From Streptomyces hygroscopicus (GTDB lineage Bacteria > Actinomycetota > Actinomycetes > Streptomycetales > Streptomycetaceae): 64,000 bases of DNA. The notes under the pieces are model-generated. The model did not search any database and was not told where the DNA came from. It saw nothing but the letters and a program-made list of their open reading frames with translations. Made by a program: the position numbers and the translations under genes. This document shows, piece after piece, positions 47,005-54,677 of this stretch; the first letter of the stretch is position 1, and the number at the start of each line of letters is the position of its first letter. The stretch is taken from the NCBI GenBank assembly GCA_002021875.1, contig CP018627.1, positions 2,356,001 through 2,420,000 of the forward strand, given 5' to 3'.

Positions 47005-47079
47005 ATCTGCCAGATGCACTGCGACGGGACACTGTGCCCGTCCTGCCGTCCTGCCGTCCTGCCGTCCTGGCTGACTGAA

Positions 47080-47290
47080 CCGCTCGCCGTCGCGGATCTC
47101 GGCGCCCGGTTCGGTCGCGAGTGTCCAGGCAGATGCGGGAGCCTTCAAGGCCGCCTGGTAGACGGCATCGGTGATGGTCATGCCGACGAATACGACAGCC
47201 ACCTCCCGTGCTGGGCCAGCAGTCGGTACGGATCAAGGTCCGATGCCCGGCCGGTAGATCTTCGGCAACTGCGCGAGAGCGAGCCGGGCG
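47080..47290 (-). pseudogene. IS1380-type transposase scrap
   Basis: Reading left: LPKIYRPGIGP, then EVAVVFVGMTITDAVYQAAL, KAPASAWTLATEPGAEIRDG. The TDAVYxAALKxPASAWTxAxxPxGExRDG stretch is characteristic of one group of actinobacterial IS1380 transposases. Both sides are unrelated sequence. The remainder of 46844-47570 has no gene I can support. Confidence 0.45.
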
Positions 47291-47362
47291 CTCTGCATGC
47301 GATCGGCGGTTGTTTGGTCTCACCCCCACGCTGCAAGGTGGGGGAGAACTCACCGTTCGTCG

Positions 47363-47382
47363 TTCATTTCAGATAGTTAAAA
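47363..47382. promoter_or_regulatory. AT-rich site shared with 54163-54182
   Basis: TTTCAGATAGTTAAAAAA here and TTTCAGATAGTTGAAAAA near 54165 are the same site with one change. The second copy is a 7-bp inverted repeat (TTTTTCA / TGAAAAA). Each lies upstream of a gene reading right (the oxidoreductase at 47571 and, more distantly, cvnA at 54678), but each could also be an IS edge. Confidence 0.3.
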
Positions 47383-47570
47383 AAGCGATGTTGCTCCCGT
47401 GCAAGCCCGCTGCCAGAGATGCATGGTGACCCTGGGGCTAATGGGCGCGCCACAGCGCCCCATGCCCCTTGCCGTCGCGGTGCTGACCAGCAGGTGGCTG
47501 CCCATGGTCCCAGTGGTCCGACCGCGAACCTGCGTTTCGTCAGTTCGAAGATAATGATCAGGAGCAAGAG

Positions 47571-48566
47571 ATGACATTCGCTTTCACGGCTGTGCATCAG
47601 GTTTCCCGGCCACAGGGGATGCCCACTGCTGAGAACTTTACCTTCGTCGAGGACGGTCTGCCCTCCCTTGCGTCCGGTACGGCCCTCGTAGAGAATCTCT
47701 ATCTCTCCGTGGATCCCTACATGCGCGAATGCATGGACGGTGACTGGACGATGCACGGGCCGCTGGAGGGGCGGTCGGTCGGACGAGTCATTGACTCACG
47801 CGCCCCTGGACTGGCCATAGGGGATCTTGTCTTCCACCGGCAAGGGTGGCGGACGCATGCAGTCGTAAGTGCTGAGGAAGCCCGGGTACTGCCCGATCTC
47901 CCTGGCGTGCCCCCCAGCGCATTCCTCAGCGTGCTGGGCGGAACAGGGCTGAGCGCCTATGTCGCCCTGACTCGCATTGCTCACCTGGGCCCTAGGGAGA
48001 ACATTTTCATCTCTGCCGCGGCCGGCGGCGTAGGGAGCTCTGCGGGTCAGTTCGCGCAGTTGCTGGGCGCGGATCGAGTTATCGGCAGTACTGGTTCGGC
48101 GGACAAGGTCCGGCATCTGACCGAGACCCTAGGGTTCGATGCTGCCTTCAACTACCGTGACGGGGAGGTGGGTGCACTACTGGCTGAGGCCGCGCCGGAG
48201 GGCATAGATGTGTACCTGGACAACGTCGGTGGAGGGCACCTGGAGGGAGCCATCAGCGCCATGCGACCCAATGGCCGAATCGCCTGGTGCGGTGCTGTAG
48301 CTCAGTACAACAGCACTGAACCGCCTGCCGCCCCGCGGAATCTCTACGACATCGTGGAGAAGACTATTCGCCTGGAAGGCTTCCTAGTACGCAAGTACCC
48401 CCACCTTCAAACAGAACTCGAAGAGTTCGCGGCACCGCACATCCGTTCCGGCCGGATCGTCCTCGATCAGACCGTGACGGATGGTTTTCACAGCATTATC
48501 GATGCCTTCCTAGGCATGCTGCGTGGTGAGAACACTGGAAAGATGCTGGTCCGTGCCTCTGACTAA
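47571..48566 (+). CDS. MDR-type NADP-dependent oxidoreductase
   Basis: 331 residues from ATG 47571, preceded by GGAGCAAGAG. It is a zinc-free medium-chain reductase of the leukotriene B4 dehydrogenase/curcumin reductase type: LYLSVDPYMRECMDGD near 43-58, GRSVGRVIDSRAPGLAIGDL, GGTGLSAYVALTRIAHLGPR, FISAAAGGVGSSAGQFAQLL (NADP-binding AAGGVGS) and DVYLDNVGGGHLEGAI. These enzymes reduce the double bond of enones. The stop codon TAA (48564-48566) is also the target duplication of the following IS5 element. A broken HxlR gene lies upstream. Confidence 0.93.
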   Translation: MTFAFTAVHQVSRPQGMPTAENFTFVEDGLPSLASGTALVENLYLSVDPYMRECMDGDWTMHGPLEGRSVGRVIDSRAPGLAIGDLVFHRQGWRTHAVVSAEEARVLPDLPGVPPSAFLSVLGGTGLSAYVALTRIAHLGPRENIFISAAAGGVGSSAGQFAQLLGADRVIGSTGSADKVRHLTETLGFDAAFNYRDGEVGALLAEAAPEGIDVYLDNVGGGHLEGAISAMRPNGRIAWCGAVAQYNSTEPPAAPRNLYDIVEKTIRLEGFLVRKYPHLQTELEEFAAPHIRSGRIVLDQTVTDGFHSIIDAFLGMLRGENTGKMLVRASD

Positions 48567-49428
48567 CACCGTGTCCTACATGGTGAGTTGGTTGTTGGTC
48601 GAGTATGGGGAGTGGACGGTGGGGATGGATCGTGCCGGTGGGGCTGTGGGAGATCGCCAGGCCGTTGCTGCCGTCGGCGCGAGTGCGGCCGCAAGGCGGC
48701 GGGGTGGCCAACATCGATGACGAGGCGGTGTTCGCGGCCATCGTCTACGTGCTGGTCAGCGGCTGTGCGTGGCGGGCTCTGCCGCCCTGTTTCGGTGCCT
48801 CGAAGTCGACGGTGCACCGCCGGTTTCTGATCTGGTCGCGGGCGGGAGTCTGGGGACGGCTGCACCAGAAGGTGCTCGAGATGCTCACCGGCCAGGGCCT
48901 GGTCGACCTGTCCCGGGCGGTACTCGACTCCGCTCACGTCCGCGCCAAAAAGGGGGCGAACACACAGGTCCGTCGCCCGTGGACCGGGGCAAACCGGGTT
49001 CCAGGATGCACGTCCTGTCGGACGCGAACGGACTGCCCCTACGCGTCGGAGTCTCCGCGGCCAACACCCACGACAGTCTCGGGCTGAAGCCGATGGTGGC
49101 GCATTTCCACGTAGGACACGAATCCCACAGCGACCATTCCAAGCTCCAACGGCTGCACGCCGACAAGGCTTACGATCTTCCTGACCTGCGACAATGGCTG
49201 CACAGCCGACACATCGGCGTCCGTATCGCCCGCAAAGGAATCGACTCAAGCGAGCGACTGGGCCGCCGAAGGTGGGTGATCGAGCGCACGATCTCCTGGC
49301 TCACCGGCTACCGTCGGCTGTCACCCCGTTACGAGCGTCACCCACGCAACTACCTTGCCTTCCTCGGCCTCGCCGCCGCCCTCTGCTGCTACAAATGCCT
49401 CCTCAAACTGACCATGTAGGACACGGTG
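48567..49428 (+). mobile_element. IS5-family element inserted at the oxidoreductase stop codon
   Basis: 862 bp. The ends are perfect inverted repeats of 18 bp, CACCGTGTCCTACATGGT at 48567-48584 and its complement at 49411-49428. The target duplication is TAA (48564-48566 and 49429-49431), which is also the stop codon of the preceding gene. It carries one transposase in two overlapping frames, as in the IS427-type subgroup. It looks recent and potentially active. Confidence 0.9.
48605..49419 (+). CDS. IS5-family transposase, two frames with probable programmed -1 frameshift
   Basis: Frame 1 (48605 onward) reads GLWEIARPLLPSARVRPQGG, YVLVSGCAWRALPPCFGASK, STVHRRFLIWSRAGVWGRLH and LDSAHVRAKKGA. 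At the A5G5 run 48947-48956 the -1 frame takes over: GGEHTGPSPVDRGKPGSRMH, VLSDANGLPLRVGVSAANTH, LHADKAYDLPDL, RRWVIERTISWLTGYRRLSP and AALCCYKCLLKLTM. All catalytic parts are present, and the slippery run sits where IS427-type elements shift frame, so I treat it as functional rather than broken. Confidence 0.85.
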
Positions 49429-49588
49429 TAAGAGGACCCCGTTAGGTTCGTCTTGATCTTGGAGTCGAGCAATGCTCAATACCTGTGGATCACTCCTGAC
49501 GGAAGGAGACGTACCTTCCCGATGGATCGATGATCGATAGGTCATCGAGCAAGGCCGACGTTGCAGGGTCGGCCGGGAAGGCACGCCC

Positions 49589-50833
49589 GTGCTTACGGTA
49601 GTCAACGAGGATGGCACCACGCCAAGCGGCAGCTCGCTGCTGGATGGCATCGTTCGGGAAGGCGCGAGACGGATGCTCACCGCCGCACTGGAGGCCGAGG
49701 TCAACGCCTACGTAGCTGAGTTGGCCGACGAGCGCGACGGCAGGGGGCACAGTCTGGTGGTGGGCAACAACGACTATCACCAGCCTCGGCAGGTCGCCAC
49801 CGGGGCCGGCGTGGTCGAGGTGAAGGCACCGCGGGTGAACGACAAGCGCGTCGACAAGGCCACGAGTGAGCGCAAGCGATTCTCGTCGGCGATTCTGTTG
49901 CCGTGGTGCCGCAAGTCGCCGAAGATCAGCGAGGTGCTGCCGCCGCTGCTCTACCTGCACAGTCTGTCCTCTGGCGACTTCGTGCCCGCTCTGGAGCAGT
50001 TCCCCGGTTCGTCCGCTGGGCTCTCGGCTGCGACGGTCACCCGGCTGACAACGCAGCGGCAGGCCGACCATGCCGCTTTCATGGACCGCGACCTCACGGA
50101 GGTCGACTACGGGTACATGTGGGCCGACGGCATCCACCTCAACGTCCGCCTGGAGGAGGCCAAGACGTGCGTCCTGGTACTCATCGGAGTCCGGCCCGAC
50201 GGCTCCAATGAGCTGGTCGCGCTCAAGGACGGCTACCTCGAGTCGGGGGAGTCGTGGGCTGACCTGCTGCGGGACTGCGCCCGCCGGGGCATGCGAGCCC
50301 CGGTGTTCGCGGTCGGGGACGGCGCCCTGGGCTTGTGGAAGGCTCTGGCGGAGGTGTTTCCCGAAACCAGCGAGCAAAGGTGCTGGGTTCACAAAACGGC
50401 CAATGTTCTGGACGCCATGCCGAAGTCCGCACAGCCCGGCGCGAAGAAGGCCATCCCGGACATCTGCAACGCCGAGGCGGCGATCACAACGTTCGCCCAG
50501 CTCTACGGTGCGAAGTTCCCCAAGGTGGTTAAGAAGATCACCGATGACCAGGACCAGCTGCTGGCGTTCTGCGACTTCCCGGCCGAGCACTGGATCCACC
50601 TACGCACCACGAACCCTATCGAGTCGACCTTCTCCACCGTCCGGCTGCGGACCAAGGTCACCCGCGGCGCCGGCTCCCGCACCGCCGCCCTGGCCATGCT
50701 CTTCAAGCTCGTCGAGTCCGCCCAGCAGCGATGGCGGGCCGTGAACGCGCCCCACCTCGGCGCCCTCGTCCGTGCCGGAGCCCGCTTCGAACGCGGCCGG
50801 CTCGTCGAACGCCCCGAGGCGATCGCGGCGTGA
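49589..50833 (+). CDS. IS256 (mutator) family transposase
   Basis: 414 residues from GTG 49589. Conserved blocks are LLDGIVREGARRMLTAALEA, EVNAYVAELADERDGRGHSL, VEVKAPRVNDKRVD, LYLHSLSSGDFVPALEQFPG, YGYMWADGIHLNVRLEEAKT (first Asp), DGYLESGESWADLLRDCARR, PVFAVGDGALGLWKALAEVF (second Asp), QRCWVHKTANVLDAMPKSAQ and HLRTTNPIESTFSTVRLRTK (Glu). It is complete. Its TGA overlaps the GTG of the GNAT gene (GTGA), so the passenger is translated through coupling. Confidence 0.95.
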   Translation: MLTVVNEDGTTPSGSSLLDGIVREGARRMLTAALEAEVNAYVAELADERDGRGHSLVVGNNDYHQPRQVATGAGVVEVKAPRVNDKRVDKATSERKRFSSAILLPWCRKSPKISEVLPPLLYLHSLSSGDFVPALEQFPGSSAGLSAATVTRLTTQRQADHAAFMDRDLTEVDYGYMWADGIHLNVRLEEAKTCVLVLIGVRPDGSNELVALKDGYLESGESWADLLRDCARRGMRAPVFAVGDGALGLWKALAEVFPETSEQRCWVHKTANVLDAMPKSAQPGAKKAIPDICNAEAAITTFAQLYGAKFPKVVKKITDDQDQLLAFCDFPAEHWIHLRTTNPIESTFSTVRLRTKVTRGAGSRTAALAMLFKLVESAQQRWRAVNAPHLGALVRAGARFERGRLVERPEAIAA

Positions 50834-51348
50834 ACACCCTCGTGACGCGCGCCATCAGCACCTGGCGGCTGGACCTGCTGCCGCTGCACGTCGAGCACGC
50901 CGAGGAGATGGCCGCCGTACTGTCCGACCCGGCCTTGCGCACCTTTATCGGCGGCACTCCGGAGACCCCGCAAGCCCTGCGCTCGCGCTACCAGCGCATG
51001 ACCGCAGGCTCTCCCGATCCGGCCCTCTCCTGGCTGAACTGGGTGATCCGGCTCCGTGGTGAGTTCTGCCTAACAGGCACCGTCCAGGCGACAGTCAGCC
51101 CCTCCGGTCACGGCCCTATCGCCGAGATCGCCTGGGTGGTGGGAACCCCGTGGCAGGGAAGAGGCATCGCCAGCGAAGCAGCCCGAGGGCTCGTCGACTG
51201 GCTCAGCCAGCAGCCGGTGCACACCGTCATCGCCCACATCCACCCCGAACATCAGGCATCCGTCGCCGTCGCCACCGCCGCCGGGCTCACACCCACCGAC
51301 GAATGGCACGACGGCGAGATCCGATGGCACCGGAGCATCAGACGATAA
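50830..51348 (+). CDS. GNAT N-acetyltransferase, transposon passenger
   Basis: 172 residues from GTG 50830, sharing GTGA with the transposase stop. Acetyltransferase_3-type pattern: ISTWRLDLLPLHVEHAEEMA, AVLSDPALRTFIGGTPETPQ, WVIRLRGEFCLTGTVQATVS, IAEIAWVVGTPWQGRGIASE (acetyl-CoA loop QGRGIA) and HIHPEHQASVAVATAAGLTP. It resembles RimJ/RimL-like and small-molecule GNATs; the acceptor (antibiotic, protein N-terminus or metabolite) is not readable. It lies wholly inside the terminal repeats, 7 bp before the right end. Confidence 0.9.
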   Translation: MNTLVTRAISTWRLDLLPLHVEHAEEMAAVLSDPALRTFIGGTPETPQALRSRYQRMTAGSPDPALSWLNWVIRLRGEFCLTGTVQATVSPSGHGPIAEIAWVVGTPWQGRGIASEAARGLVDWLSQQPVHTVIAHIHPEHQASVAVATAAGLTPTDEWHDGEIRWHRSIRR

Positions 51349-51389
51349 CTTCGCCGATCCGCAGATCTTGACTATTACTCCTTGGTGTC

Positions 51390-51619
51390 GTGCGTGTCCT
51401 GCTGGGCAGGGGTTGGTGGCAGGCGGTGCAGATGCCGGTCCAGCACCTCAAGATGTCTTGGAGGGCGTCGAGGATCTGGTAGAGAGTGAGCCCGGCCCGG
51501 GACTTTTGGGGCCGGCCGTTGTTCGGTGAGGAAGGCGTGGGCGGCGGTCACGAGGGTGACGTGGCGGTGCCAGCCGGGCCAGGACCGGCCTTCGAAGTGG
51601 TCCAGGCCCAGGCCGTGCT
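51390..51619 (-). pseudogene. IS701-family transposase, C-terminal fragment
   Basis: Reading left from the IS3 edge: [40 protein letters not shown], then a degraded tail. It begins exactly where the IS701 piece at 35733-35809 breaks off (...RIEHDHRELK), both at the bases AAGC. The upstream IS701 part is not on the other side of the IS3. Confidence 0.8.
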
Positions 51620-51646
51620 TGAACCGCCCCGGGTTCGGTAGAGATC

Positions 51647-52585
51647 TCAGATTGTGGTGATGACCTGGGGTTTCGTGAGTTCGGTGTAGTAGTTGGCTTC
51701 GTATTCGACGGGCGGGATGTGGCCTATCTCGCCGTGGAGTCTGCGGTGGTTGTACCAGTCGGCCCACTCGGCGGTGGCCAGCTCGACCTGGGAGAGCGTC
51801 TTCCAGGGCCGCCGGGGCTTGATCAACTCGGTTTTGAACAGGCCGATCGTGGACTCCATCAGGGCGTTGTCGTACGCGTCACCGACGGATCCGATGCTCG
51901 CCGCGATGCCGGCGGCATCCAGGTGCTCGGCGAGTTTGAACGATGTGTATTGCGACCCGGCGTCCGAGTGATGGATCAAGTCTCCTGGCCGCACGGGCTG
52001 TTGGTCGCGGTCGCGTTGCCAGATGGCCATCTCCAGGGCGTCCAGGACGAAGACGGTCTCCTTCACGGTGGCCGCGGACCAGCCGACGATCCGGCGGGAG
52101 AAGGTGTCCACGACGAACGCGACGTAGACGGTCGCGGACCAGGTCTTCACGTGGGTGAAGTCCGCCACCCAGCACCGGTTCGGAGCGATGGCCACGAAGT
52201 CGCGGTCGACCAGATCGGGGGCCCGCTGGACCTGTCCGCCGGGGATCGTGGTGATGACGCTTCTGCCGCGCACCGCGCCCTGGATGCCGAGCTCGCGCAT
52301 CAGGCGCTCGACGGTGCAGCGGGCCACCGCATGTCCCTGCCGGTTCAGCTCGCGCCAGATCTTCCGGGCTCCGTAGACACGGTAGTTGGACGCGTAGACG
52401 TACTGGATCCTCTCCTTGAGCTCCGTGTCACGCATGCGGCGGGCGGAGGGCGTCTGGAGGCGTTTCTTGTGGGCGTAGTACGTGGAAGGGGCGATCTTGC
52501 AGTCGTGCCCGGTGAGCGTCCTGCAGATCGGCTCGACGCCGCCGAAGCGGTCCCGGTGCTCGTCGATGAACGTTACGAGCGCGTT
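51647..52585 (-). CDS. IS3 OrfB, integrase-core transposase (copy 2)
   Basis: Identical in protein sequence to the OrfB at 22507-23445, including the DDE motifs ([41 protein letters not shown]). The ATG at 52435 is internal; the functional product is the frameshifted OrfAB fusion. No lesion separates the two copies, so they duplicated recently or are kept alike by gene conversion. Confidence 0.92.
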   Translation of the reverse strand, partial: NALVTFIDEHRDRFGGVEPICRTLTGHDCKIAPSTYYAHKKRLQTPSARRMRDTELKERIQYVYASNYRVYGARKIWRELNRQGHAVARCTVERLMRELGIQGAVRGRSVITTIPGGQVQRAPDLVDRDFVAIAPNRCWVADFTHVKTWSATVYVAFVVDTFSRRIVGWSAATVKETVFVLDALEMAIWQRDRDQQPVRPGDLIHHSDAGSQYTSFKLAEHLDAAGIAASIGSVGDAYDNALMESTIGLFKTELIKPRRPWKTLSQVELATAEWADWYNHRRLHGEIGHIPPVEYEANYYTELTKPQVITTI

Positions 52586-52899
52586 TGTGGCCGGTCGAGC
52601 TCGGCCGCGAAGAAACTCGCCGCGGCCTTCAGGATCTCGTTCGCCCGCTTCAGCTCGGCGTTCTCCTTCTTCAACGCCTTGAGCTGGGCGGACTCCTCCG
52701 TCGTCGTCCCCGGACGCTGCCCCGCGTCGATCTCCTGCTGCTTCACCCAGTTCCGCAGTGTCTCGCGGGAACCGATGCCGAGCTTGTCGGCGACCGCCTG
52801 CAGGGCGGTCGTCTCGTTCGGGTAATCGTCGCGCACCTCGGCGACCATGCGCACCGCACGACGGCGGAGCTCAAGCGGGTAACGGGAGGGTCGTGCCAT
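52573..52899 (-). CDS. IS3 OrfA (copy 2)
   Basis: 108 residues from ATG 52899, identical to the OrfA at 23433-23759: helix-turn-helix (VADKLGIGSRETLRNWVKQQ) and coiled coil (LKALKKENAELKRANEILKA). It overlaps orfB in the -1 frame. Confidence 0.92.
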   Translation of the reverse strand: MARPSRYPLELRRRAVRMVAEVRDDYPNETTALQAVADKLGIGSRETLRNWVKQQEIDAGQRPGTTTEESAQLKALKKENAELKRANEILKAAASFFAAELDRPQTRS

Positions 52900-52949
52900 G
52901 ACTCAATCCTTACATGGAATCGAGCCTCCACCTGACCCGGGGCGGTTCA

Positions 52950-53580
52950 GGTGACGGTGCGGCTGCTGACGCTCTTGGCCCGCGGGCACAAGGTGGCGAA
53001 GGCCGACCTTGTCAGTTTCGTTGTCTGTAGATGAACGCAGCGCTCGGCTGGGAAGTCCAAGAACGCCAGTAGCCCGGCTTCGTCGTCCGTGATCCGTTTG
53101 ATGATCGTGGAGTGCTGCGCCTGGTAGGTCAGCTCGCACACGGACGGTGTTCAGGCGTGGGGCCTTCACCTTGACCGTCCCAGCTGTAGTGCTGATCTTC
53201 CTCGGGCAGTGAGCGTTTTCCAACCTCACGCTGAAGCGTTGTGGAGGACGAGGACGGCCTTCACGACGTCGGTGATTCGGTTGGTGCTGCAGCGGAGCTT
53301 CCGCACCAACCGAATCACCGATGTGGTGAACGCCGTCCTCGTCCTCCACCACGCACCAGCGTGAGGTTGGAAAAGGCTCAGTGATAGTGATTGCGCACAA
53401 CAAGAGGGCGACCGTTATCACCGAGTTGGTCGACCAACTCGGCCTTGTAGGCGTTGACTTCCATATCCAGGACGGGAGCGAGCATCCCCCCGGGCAGCTT
53501 CCAGGACACTCCCGCCGACCATGGATCCGTTTGGCGTAGGACCATCAGAGTTGACTACCGTGAGCGCAGGCGTTCCTTCC
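52950..53580 (-). pseudogene. IS256-family transposase relic interrupted by a foldback element
   Basis: Reading left: LTVVNSDGPTPNGSMVGGSV, then after a frame change MEVNAYKAELVDQLGDNGRP LVVRNHYH, then the 168-bp foldback. After it the frame continues CPRKISTTAGTVKVKAPRLN TVRV. A large internal deletion follows, then IIKRITDDEAGLLAFLDFPA ERCVHLQTTKLTRSAFATL and degraded C-terminal sequence up to the IS3. It is a relative of, but not identical to, the active-looking IS256 at 49589. Confidence 0.8.
53207..53382. mobile_element. 168-bp foldback MITE with 4-bp target duplication
   Basis: Arms 53211-53287 and 53303-53379 are 77-bp inverted repeats with about 7 mismatches and a 15-nt centre. CAGT occurs on both sides (53207-53210 and 53379-53382). 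Removing 53211-53378 with one CAGT restores the IS256 reading frame (RNHYHCPRKISTTAG), which proves insertion. Each arm, read outward, ends in the C-terminus of an IS5-type transposase (TNRITDVVNAVLVLHHAPA or TNRITDVVKAVLVLHNASA, then stop). The element is thus two inverted copies of one IS end. Confidence 0.88.
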
Positions 53581-54677
53581 CAACCGACGCTGCAAAGCCG
53601 GCCTAGTCGATGGCCTTCAATCTGGTCAGGTTGGTGCATTGGCCAGAATGCAGAGTACGAAGGCTGTACCTGTACTCGCGGCCGTGGCCGCGAGTAGCAG
53701 AGTACGGGAGACGAAGCCAACGGTGAGAGCCCGGCCTGCTGGCGTTGGGGTTTCAGGGTCGCAGCTGAGCTCGGCCTTCCTGCTGTATGCCCGGGCCTCC
53801 GTTGCCTGCGGGTTGGGCACCTGCAGTTCCACGGCTGGCCCGAAGCCGTTCCCTGGATGTCCCGGGACGCCGCTTATCTTAATCTGCACTGTTGCGCTCG
53901 CTGTCAGGCTCGCGCCTCTAAGGGACCGCAGCGATAGGGGCCATCTCGTTCGGCCCCGGACGACCTGCGGACGTGCTGTGTTGAAACGGGCCTTGGTGTC
54001 GTGTCTTTTGCCAGCATGGTTCCCGGTGAGCTGGTTGCTGCTCCATTCGGCATAGAGCGGACGATACGCAGGACGCTTCTATCCAGAGCTGGCGCGTATT
54101 ACGACTAAGCGTGGCAAGGAGATTGACGCTGCGTCATGATCGAGCTAAGCCAAGGGTGCGTTTTTCAGATAGTTGAAAAACCACCTCTGTTCAGGCGTGA
54201 AGTACCCAGTGCGCGGCGCTCCGTTGCTATTGTCGCGGCCTGAACGGAAATGGCGATCAAAGGCCCCCCGTAGCGTGCACCCCCTGTTACTGGGTTGCCG
54301 GGTGAGCTTGAGGCCGACCATGTGTTCAGTTCGAGTGGGGTCCGCTCGCTGGGTTCGGGAGCGCTCCGTAATCGAACCTGCCCGACAGGGATTCAAATTG
54401 CGACAAAATCGATTCCAAGTACGCCATATATTCCTGACGACGTGGCACCCGTTCCCGTCAGCTATACAAGTACCTGAACCTGTTCGACTCTGCTGAAATT
54501 TTTCTGCTGGATAACAAGTTTCATTCACGATTGAAGAGCATGTGTTTTGCCCGCTGTCGCTCGATGAATTCTTCTGCCCGCCATCGGGCCTCACAAGTGC
54601 CCGCTCGGCTAGGTGGGGAACATGCGCTGACGAAACTCTGGGCTCTTGACCGCTACCTTCGCAGTTCGAGGATTTTC
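53581..54677. other. No gene recognised upstream of the conservon
   Basis: About 1.1 kb. A leftward 87-codon frame (53626-53889) has a hydrophobic end (FVSRTLLLAATAASTGTAFV) but no ribosome site, and I do not accept it. The AT-rich inverted repeat TTTTTCA-N6-TGAAAAA lies at 54163-54182. The cvnA promoter should be in the last few hundred bases, but no clear -10/-35 pair stands out. Confidence 0.45.

Larger units (their letters stand above)
49467..51380 (+). mobile_element. IS256-family transposon carrying a GNAT gene
   Basis: The element is 1914 bp. Its ends are a 25-bp imperfect inverted repeat: 49467-49491 (begins GAGCAATGCTCAATACC) against the complement of 51356-51380 (begins GAGTAATAGTCAAGATC), matching at 19 of 25 positions. 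It is flanked by a 9-bp target duplication: CTTGGAGTC at 49458-49466 and CTTGGTGTC at 51381-51389 (8 of 9). Length and type of the duplication fit IS256. Inside are an intact transposase and a coupled acetyltransferase gene. Typical IS256 elements of about 1.3-1.5 kb carry only the transposase. Confidence 0.85.
51620..52949 (-). mobile_element. IS3-family element, copy 2 (intact)
   Basis: Same 1330-bp length, ends and orientation as 22480-23809, offset by exactly 29,140 bp at both ends, and all encoded proteins are identical. It is inserted in an IS701 relic on the left and adjoins an IS256 relic on the right. The flanks (GCT left, GGT right) do not duplicate each other. Confidence 0.93.

Noticed and set aside
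47040..47063. Three tandem GTCCTGCC units as a possible CRISPR or iteron array
   Set aside because: Only three 8-bp units without spacers; too short for CRISPR and no replication gene is nearby.
47321..47346. Small hairpin CCCCCAC / GTGGGGG as a regulatory RNA
   Set aside because: Only a 7-bp stem, common in GC-rich DNA, with no gene immediately before or after it.
48941..48960. Frame change in the IS5 transposase as a disabling mutation
   Set aside because: It falls at an A5G5 run where IS427-type elements use programmed frameshifting, and the element has perfect ends, so it is more likely functional.
53211..53379. Interpretation as a simple bidirectional terminator
   Set aside because: The 4-bp duplication and exact restoration of the IS256 frame show insertion of a mobile unit, though it may also terminate transcription.
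53626..53889. Leftward 87-codon frame with a hydrophobic end
   Set aside because: No ribosome site, no homologous pattern recognised, and it lies in a stretch of IS debris; not strong enough to call a gene.
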